Assembly (NCBI GenBank): GCA_035503915.1
Contig: DATJSU010000022.1
Location: 310,001-374,000 of the forward strand
Source: DATJMJ01 sp035503915
Lineage (GTDB): Bacteria > Actinomycetota > Acidimicrobiia > Acidimicrobiales > Palsa-688
Direction of reading: 5' to 3'
DNA: 64,000 nt
In this document: positions 59,121-64,000 of the stretch, one piece after another
How positions within the stretch are numbered: position 1 is the stretch's first letter
Layout: every line of letters starts with the position of its first letter
Notes under the pieces: generated by a model
Told to the model about the DNA's origin: nothing
The model's input: only the letters and a program-made list of their open reading frames with translations
Database searches by the model: none
Translations under genes and position numbers: made by a program

Positions 59121-61148
59121 CTAAATCTCCTTGTCGCCAGTCTCAGCTTTGTCGACAGCCTCGCTCGCCTCGAGCTTGTCCAAGTCAGGCACTGAAATAG
59201 CGGCTTCGTCGGCGCTCTCTCCCGAGCTGTGGCCAAGGGCACCGAGAGCCCCTGGCTCCGCCGGCTTGTCCACTACGGGCGCGGCCTCCTCTGCGCCGGC
59301 CTCTGCTGCCTCGTCTGGCTGGCCCTCATCCGCATAGCTCTCGTCTGCGGGGCTTTCGTCCGCATGGCCCTCGTCCGCAGGGCTTCCATCCACGTGGCCC
59401 TCGTCTGCTGGGAGTTCGTGCGTGGGAGCTTCGTGTGTTGGGAGCCCGTTCTCGGGGACATGTTCTGCTTGGACCTCGACCACCTGCGGCTCGCTGAGCC
59501 GAGGTTTGGCCCGCGTGAGTTCCTTCGCAGGAGGAGTAGGCCGAGGTGGCCGCTGACCGTGTAGCCGGCCCTGCTGTCTCAGCTGGCGCCCAGCCGCCAC
59601 TCCGGTAGTCCTCCCACCGAGGCTCGCGGATGCAATGGGCCGAGATGGCCCCGGCGGGGGAGGGACGCTCAGCCCGAGGAGGGGTGCCAACGCGGGGACG
59701 CGGCCGCACTGCTGGCGGGCAGCTTGGAGCAGCTCGGGCGTGATCTTTGCGGGAAGCCCCTCGGGCTTGACCGTCCTTCGGACAGGGCTTTCGACCACTG
59801 CCTCGAGGAGGGCAAGCCACTTGTCAGCGGGGGCAGAAGGGGAGAGGGCGGCACTGGCCGCGTCCCGAAGGCGCCCCGCAAGCTCTGCGGAAAAGCGCGC
59901 GCCGGGGTCCGGGGGCCGAGCAGAAAGCCGTAAAGCGCGGAGGACGTGGACCTCCTCTAGGTGCTTGGCGACCTCCTCTTCCCAACGCTTGCGGTGGGCC
60001 TCTACGCGCTGGTCGAGCAGCTCTCGCAAGGCGACGACGAGCCCCCGCGAAGCCTCGTCGCGCGCTGTATCTGAACCGCTCACGAGCGAGCGCAAGTCCC
60101 GCATGGCAAGCTCGTCCCCGGCCTTGATCGCCGCTTCAGCCCGGTCGCGCCACTCTGCGGCCTTGACACGAGACACGAGCGACTCGGCAATGGCGAGCAC
60201 GCCTTCGGTGCTCGGCTCCGGCCGTCCCTCTTCCCGAGCCCGCTCACGTTCAAAGTGCAGTGCCGTGCGGACCGCTGGGATGCCGCCGCGAAGCAGTTGT
60301 TGGGCTATTGGGCGCTGTTCGGCCGGGAGAGACTCGAGCATGGCGTTGCGGTGAGTGCTACCAGGGCTCAAGCGGTGTGGCCGATGCCCTGAAGGCGGCG
60401 GCCCGTCGGCGCCTTCGTGGCGCCTTGGGACACTGCGCCCCGGGGCCCTTGCCCCGGCCGGTTGGGCCCCGAACCGACCGGTGGCGCCTTCGGTTTGGCC
60501 CTGACGCTGCCGGCGCGCGCCGCCCGGCGTCGCTTGGGTATGTTGAGCAGCGTCGACTGTGCCGGCATCATCCGGGCCAGGCACCTGTGGCATGCGTGCT
60601 ACGCCCGTCGTTGGCGCACCGGTCCCGGGAGCACCGGTTACCGGGGGCCCGCCAGGGCGGCGCCCGCGGTCAGGGCGGTCACCGCGCTCGGGTCGTTGGC
60701 GGTCACCAAGGGGGCGCGCACCCTCAGGTACAGGCCGACGCAGACTGCGCGCGCTGGCTTCGCCTCTCGGGCCAGCGCTGCCGTTGAGGGCGCCACGGGC
60801 CGGGCGCTCGCCGCTCGGCGCTCTGCGGCCGTCCCGCTCCGCACCCAACCGTTCTGGCCGGCCGCGCCCGGCTAACTGTGTGGTAACAGTGGCCACGGCC
60901 GGGCGTTCCAACAACTTGATCTGGTTTGGGTCTTCGCTCTCGGGCGGGCGCGGCGGCTCGACGGAGGTGACAGCGATCCCTTCCATGCCGAATTCTGCTT
61001 CCGCCCGTACGACGTCGCCGGCTTTCGCCCCGCCGTACAGCAGCGACCCGTCCAGTGTCCCGCGAGGGTTGAGCGCTCCTGCCGCCCGCCATGTCCAGGT
61101 GCCATCGGGCCGCGCGCTGGTCAGCTCTATCTCGATGCGCCGGGCCAC
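59121..61148 (-). CDS. Large low-complexity protein with OB-like N-terminus
   Basis: A 675-aa protein that I do not recognise. The first ~65 residues (VARRIEIELTSARPDGTWTW, AGDVVRAEAEFGMEGIAVTSV) look like a small beta-barrel of the OB/TRAM kind. A long disordered Arg/Pro/Gly-rich part follows (~90-270), then a helical domain (LPAEQRPIAQQLLRGGIPAV, RVKAAEWRDRAEAAIKAG, ~280-480). The C-terminus is acidic with repeats of the type PADEGHADES. The GTG at 61148 is 6 nt behind a TACTTT -10; the frame is open further upstream to 61313 but that part crosses the divergent promoter. RNA binding is a guess from the layout. Confidence 0.7.
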   Translation of the reverse strand: MARRIEIELTSARPDGTWTWRAAGALNPRGTLDGSLLYGGAKAGDVVRAEAEFGMEGIAVTSVEPPRPPESEDPNQIKLLERPAVATVTTQLAGRGRPERLGAERDGRRAPSGERPARGALNGSAGPRGEASARSLRRPVPEGARPLGDRQRPERGDRPDRGRRPGGPPVTGAPGTGAPTTGVARMPQVPGPDDAGTVDAAQHTQATPGGARRQRQGQTEGATGRFGAQPAGARAPGRSVPRRHEGADGPPPSGHRPHRLSPGSTHRNAMLESLPAEQRPIAQQLLRGGIPAVRTALHFERERAREEGRPEPSTEGVLAIAESLVSRVKAAEWRDRAEAAIKAGDELAMRDLRSLVSGSDTARDEASRGLVVALRELLDQRVEAHRKRWEEEVAKHLEEVHVLRALRLSARPPDPGARFSAELAGRLRDAASAALSPSAPADKWLALLEAVVESPVRRTVKPEGLPAKITPELLQAARQQCGRVPALAPLLGLSVPPPPGPSRPIASASLGGRTTGVAAGRQLRQQGRLHGQRPPRPTPPAKELTRAKPRLSEPQVVEVQAEHVPENGLPTHEAPTHELPADEGHVDGSPADEGHADESPADESYADEGQPDEAAEAGAEEAAPVVDKPAEPGALGALGHSSGESADEAAISVPDLDKLEASEAVDKAETGDKEI

Positions 61149-61154
61149 CGCACC

Positions 61155-61160
61155 AAAGTA
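61155..61160 (-). promoter_or_regulatory. -10 element for the 675-aa protein gene
   Basis: TACTTT on the minus strand ends 6 nt before the GTG at 61148. It faces the -10 of the divergent zinc-ribbon gene, 41 bp away, so their upstream promoter parts overlap. Confidence 0.45.
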
Positions 61161-61201
61161 CAACTTCGCCAGGCATCCGCAAATCACAGGCCTGCGCGAG
61201 C

Positions 61202-61207
61202 TATTTT
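61202..61207 (+). promoter_or_regulatory. -10 element for the zinc-ribbon gene
   Basis: TATTTT ends 7 nt before the GTG at 61215; leaderless arrangement. Confidence 0.5.
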
Positions 61208-61214
61208 GGTCACA

Positions 61215-61559
61215 GTGACGAAACAGCGCGCATGCGCTTGGTGCGGCCGTCCGGTTGCAGAGCTCACTGGAGCGGGACGACCGAGGCGCTATTGCAAGCG
61301 CAGCTGCAGGCAACGCGATTTCGAGGCTCGCAGGCGGGCCAAAGAGCTCGGCCTCGCGGAGTCAGACCTAATTGTCGCCCGAAAGTCGATCGAGGCTCTC
61401 GATGACCTGCTGTTCGTGTTGGGCTGCGCCATCGAGGACGTCGAGGCCGACCTACAGGCCGACGGTTCTCCTGAGCAGCTTCGTCGCAGCCTTGACTGGC
61501 TTTTGGAGTCTGCCCGGCCGCTGATCGGTGCGAGTGAACGCCTGAGGGGAGGGCCCTAG
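61215..61559 (+). CDS. Small zinc-ribbon protein with helical tail
   Basis: A 114-aa protein. The N-terminal 35 residues hold a zinc ribbon, CAWCGRPV and RRYCKRSCRQRDFEARR, a motif common in small actinobacterial proteins of unknown role. The rest is helical and acidic (LDDLLFVLGCAIEDVEADLQ). The GTG at 61215 fits the -10; an in-frame TTG at 61206 is inside it. Divergent from the 675-aa protein and convergent with enolase. Confidence 0.75.
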   Translation: MTKQRACAWCGRPVAELTGAGRPRRYCKRSCRQRDFEARRRAKELGLAESDLIVARKSIEALDDLLFVLGCAIEDVEADLQADGSPEQLRRSLDWLLESARPLIGASERLRGGP

Positions 61560-61662
61560 GCGCCTGGCCCAAAGTGCGGTCGTTGACCCCTAACAGGGCA
61601 CGGTAGACGTCCTCATCTTGCCAGGTAGCCGGTACAGAACAATCGGCGTTGTTCCTGGGCCG

Positions 61663-62940
61663 CTACGGGCGGCGTGGCACCCCGTAGGGAAGGTCGGCGT
61701 TTTCGGCTTCGATGACTACCAAGCGGTTGTACTTCGCCACCCGCTCGCCGCGGGCAGGCGCTCCGGTCTTGATCTGGCCAGCCCCAGTTGCTACTGCCAG
61801 ATCAGCGATGAAGCTGTCAGTCGTCTCGCCGGAGCGGTGCGAGATCATGTAGGTGTACCCCCCAGCCCGGCAGACGGCGATGGCCTCGAGGGTCTCGCTC
61901 ACTGTACCGATCTGGTTCAGCTTGATGAGCGCCGAATTAGCGACCTTTTTGGCGATGGCGTCGCGGATGATGGCGGGATTGGTGACGAAGTTGTCGTCAC
62001 CTACCAGTTGCACGCGCTTGCCCAGGCGGGCAGTCAATTTTTCCCAGCCGTCCCAGTCATCTTCGGCGAGGCCGTCTTCGATCGACCAGATCGGGTACTG
62101 AGCTGTGAGAGCCTCGTACCTCTCGATCATCTCTGCGCTGGACTTTCGCGCCCAAGGGGTGTAACGGTAACTGCCGTCTGGCTCGCGCATCTCGGACGAG
62201 GCCGGGTCGAGGGCGATTGCTACGCCGTTGGGCCCCGGTTCGTAGCCGGCCGCCGAGATCGCCTCGACGAGAAGATCGAGCACCTCCTCTGGCGTACCCA
62301 CCTCGGGCGCGAAACCTCCCTCGTCTCCGAGCCCCGTCGAATGCTTGCGCGAGTGGAGGATCCCGCGTAGAGCTTGGTAAATCTCAGCGCCCGCGCGCAG
62401 CGCCTCGGCGAAATTGGCGGCCCCGAGCGGTGCGAGCATGAACTCCTGAAACTCCAGCTCGTTCTGCGCGTGGGCGCCACCGTTGACAACATTGAAATGC
62501 GGCACCGGCAGGCGCAGTAGCGACTCGTCGGCGGCCAACCAGCGGTAAAGCGGCTTCCCATCCGCCATCGCCATCGCCCTAGCGGCGGCCATGGAGACCC
62601 CGACCGTCGCATTTGCACCGAGGCGGCTTTTCGTCGGTGTCCCGTCAAGCTCGATAACGGCTTGGTCGAGCTCCTCGAGGCTCTTCCAAGACCGGCCGGT
62701 CACCAACTCGTTGATCTCGCCGTTCACATTGGCAATTGCCTTTGTGACCCCGGCACCCTTGAAACGTTTGGGGTCGCCGTCGCGAAGCTCGACCGCTTCC
62801 CGAGTACCCGTTGATGCTCCCGAGGGCACCCCGGCAACCCCGACAGGCCCAGAGGCGAGCTGGACCGAGACTTCGAGGGTGGGGCGGCCACGGGAATCGA
62901 GGATCTGAAGGGCGTGAACGTTGGAGACCATGTAGGCCAT
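61663..62940 (-). CDS. eno: Enolase
   Basis: Interconverts 2-phosphoglycerate and phosphoenolpyruvate. The 425-aa enzyme has GVPSGASTGTREAVELRDGD in the N-terminal domain, SIEDGLAEDDWDGW, LIKLNQIGTVSET with the catalytic lysine, and SHRSGETTDSFIADLAV. It ends in the usual basic segment. The ATG at 62940 gives MAYMVSNVHALQILDSRG; the ATG at 62931 is a possible alternative. Confidence 0.97.
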   Translation of the reverse strand: MAYMVSNVHALQILDSRGRPTLEVSVQLASGPVGVAGVPSGASTGTREAVELRDGDPKRFKGAGVTKAIANVNGEINELVTGRSWKSLEELDQAVIELDGTPTKSRLGANATVGVSMAAARAMAMADGKPLYRWLAADESLLRLPVPHFNVVNGGAHAQNELEFQEFMLAPLGAANFAEALRAGAEIYQALRGILHSRKHSTGLGDEGGFAPEVGTPEEVLDLLVEAISAAGYEPGPNGVAIALDPASSEMREPDGSYRYTPWARKSSAEMIERYEALTAQYPIWSIEDGLAEDDWDGWEKLTARLGKRVQLVGDDNFVTNPAIIRDAIAKKVANSALIKLNQIGTVSETLEAIAVCRAGGYTYMISHRSGETTDSFIADLAVATGAGQIKTGAPARGERVAKYNRLVVIEAENADLPYGVPRRP

Positions 62941-63082
62941 CGGTAGGCATGCCTCACTTTCGTTATCGTGTGGGTCTGACGGCGTGCAAAACGCCTGGGC
63001 GTGGCCCAAGGTCGACCCTAGCCGTGATCATCCGCGACGAACCAGGCCCGAGGTCCCCGAGCAAAGAGCCGAACGGCCCTGG

Positions 63083-63268
63083 TTAGATGGCGCGAGTGAA
63101 GAAGAGCACTGCGAGAAGCACTGCCAGGGCGCCCAGCACGAGCACTGCAATCGCCATCGCCGCCCGGGCGGCCAACCTCACGCCACCGAAGACGAGCAGG
63201 ATGACAGCCCCCACAGCGCACACGATCCCAGCGATGTCATGCTTGGTTAAAGCGGCGGCGACGTCCAC
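63083..63268 (-). CDS. Small two-helix membrane protein
   Basis: A 61-aa protein with two membrane helices (IAGIVCAVGAVILLVFGGV and AMAIAVLVLGALAVLLAVLFF). No family recognised. The GTG at 63268 lies 8 nt behind a TAGTTT -10; a TTG at 63322 would add 18 residues without membrane character. It lies upstream of enolase on the same strand but is separated by 142 bp. Confidence 0.6.
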   Translation of the reverse strand: MDVAAALTKHDIAGIVCAVGAVILLVFGGVRLAARAAMAIAVLVLGALAVLLAVLFFTRAI

Positions 63269-63276
63269 GTCGAACG

Positions 63277-63282
63277 AAACTA
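63277..63282 (-). promoter_or_regulatory. -10 element for the small membrane protein gene
   Basis: TAGTTT on the minus strand ends 8 nt before the GTG at 63268. Confidence 0.4.
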
Positions 63283-63571
63283 GCCCACCCAGGTCCCTCG
63301 GGCGCGGACCGACTGCCGTCAAGCTTACTTAGGTCAACCGCGAGCTGGGAGCACCATTGCTCCCCATCGCCCGAACGTCCTCTGCGGCTCCCGTCAAGCC
63401 TCCTCCCACGAGCGAGGAGCGGGCACCAAACGGATGTTCGGCCAAGCCGCAAGCCGGCAAGCGGGCGGCTGCCCGACTCCCGGCGAAGCGCCCGGGTACA
63501 ACTGCTGCGACAGCATTCACGACCTATGGCGTTGTCGGAAAGTTTTCGGCAAGAGCCCTTTAGATAAGCGC

Positions 63572-63599
63572 AAAAAACCACTTCCAGTGTTGGAAGCGG
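63572..63599 (-). terminator. Intrinsic terminator on the minus strand
   Basis: A CTTCCA/TGGAAG stem, extended by two further pairs past an A-C mismatch, is followed on the minus strand by six T residues. It ends a transcript coming from the right, where no protein gene is seen. Confidence 0.7.
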
Positions 63600-64000
63600 C
63601 TTTAGGTTGGGTACATGAACACTTTCGGCGTTGGCCCCTCAAGTTGGAGGGGCCAACCTCCGAACTACATAACTCGTCGGGGCGTTGCAGCGCCTCGGCG
63701 ATGTTGGTGCTAATCAGTCGACACCAAAGATCCAGCACCGCATAGTTGACCTCCCTTTCGAATCAGGGGGGATGGATGGGACAGCGATCGCCCGGCTAGG
63801 GCGATCGCGCGCGACGACGGAGGGTTGTTGAGGCCCCACCGACCGTCGCACATTTCCGATTTTGCTCTATTTGCGTCCGGACCGCAACCCTTTGCTTCAA
63901 GACCTGACCAAGGTCCCTTTTAGGGCCAATTTGCGCTACAGCCAGGAGCTTATGGAGCCGAAATCTCTAAAGGCCAGGAACCCGCGTCCTCGAAAGGCCA

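Larger units (their letters stand above)
63269..64000. other. Gene-poor end of window with several hairpins
   Basis: No convincing long gene in about 730 bp. The part from 63530 on is less GC-rich than the rest of the window. It contains a minus-strand terminator at 63572-63599, an 11-bp perfect hairpin at 63630-63657, a 9-codon frame with a strong ribosome-binding site on the minus strand at 63714-63743, and a 10-bp hairpin at 63784-63808. A regulatory RNA or leader is possible. Confidence 0.5.

Noticed and set aside
63237..63581. 114-codon minus-strand frame after the terminator
   Set aside because: Arg/Ser/Cys-rich with no fold and overlapping the better-supported small membrane protein start.
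63753..63763. TTCGAATC, resembling a tRNA T-loop
   Set aside because: The flanking bases do not form a T-stem and no acceptor or anticodon arm is present; no tRNA was found in the window.
63784..63808. 10-bp hairpin of GCGATCGCCC/GGGCGATCGC as a terminator
   Set aside because: No T-run follows on either strand; kept only as part of the hairpin-rich region.

Overview
The window is high-GC, densely coded DNA from an actinobacterium. It carries a complete Pup-proteasome locus (mpa, dop, pup, prcB, prcA, pafA, pafB, pafC), an integration-host-factor gene of the mycobacterial type (mihF), opcA beside zwf, a DUF4193 protein and a PriA without helicase motifs. Secreted GYW-type repeats, frequent GTG/TTG starts and an acid-associated protein set (a sedolisin and a MarP-like protease) make an Acidimicrobiia-like, possibly acid-tolerant organism my best inference. 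No rRNA, tRNA, CRISPR array or insertion sequence was seen.

Layout. 1-15134 (+): end of nusB, then the UMP-synthesis genes pyrR-pyrB-pyrC-carA-carB-pyrD-pyrF, followed by mihF, gmk, rpoZ, coaBC, metK and helicase-less priA. 15309-17931 (-): an M20 peptidase, a cysteine-cluster protein and a small ParB-like protein. 18081-21598 (+): a large secreted sedolisin with a TIG-like domain and six C-terminal repeats, then a small helical protein. 21844-23082: divergent yceI and a MarR regulator. 23196-30977 (-): a pentose-phosphate operon tkt-tal-zwf-opcA-pgl-LOG. 31084-32328 (-): a fatty acid desaturase and a hypothetical protein. 32408-38153 (+): a PBP4-type carboxypeptidase, three small membrane proteins, a ubiquitin-like sulfur carrier, a TtuA-like tRNA thiolase, TrmI and MarP.

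38211-49186 holds the Pup-proteasome system. Mpa unfolds pupylated proteins, PrcA/PrcB degrade them, Dop deamidates Pup (which ends in GGQ) and removes it, PafA ligates it, and PafB/PafC are WYL regulators. A small ferredoxin, a flavodoxin and a DUF2007-like membrane protein lie among these genes. 49219-53721: lepB, a zinc-ribbon protein, a 51-aa membrane protein and the helicase helY. In Mycobacterium tuberculosis tatA and tatC sit between pafC and helY; here lepB occupies that space. 53728-58834: a zinc-type dehydrogenase, a double-ThyX protein, a DUF4193 protein, a repeat-bearing protein and a GNAT acetyltransferase. 59121-63268: a 675-aa low-complexity protein divergent from a zinc-ribbon protein, then enolase and a small membrane protein on the minus strand. 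63269-64000 has no convincing gene but several strong hairpins.

Two start architectures recur. Genes inside operons overlap by ATGA, GTGA or TTGA. Many first genes instead have a TANNNT -10 hexamer only 6-8 nt before the start codon, which predicts leaderless mRNAs. The most unusual single gene is the double ThyX at 54837-56498, whose two halves have lost complementary parts of the ThyX signature.
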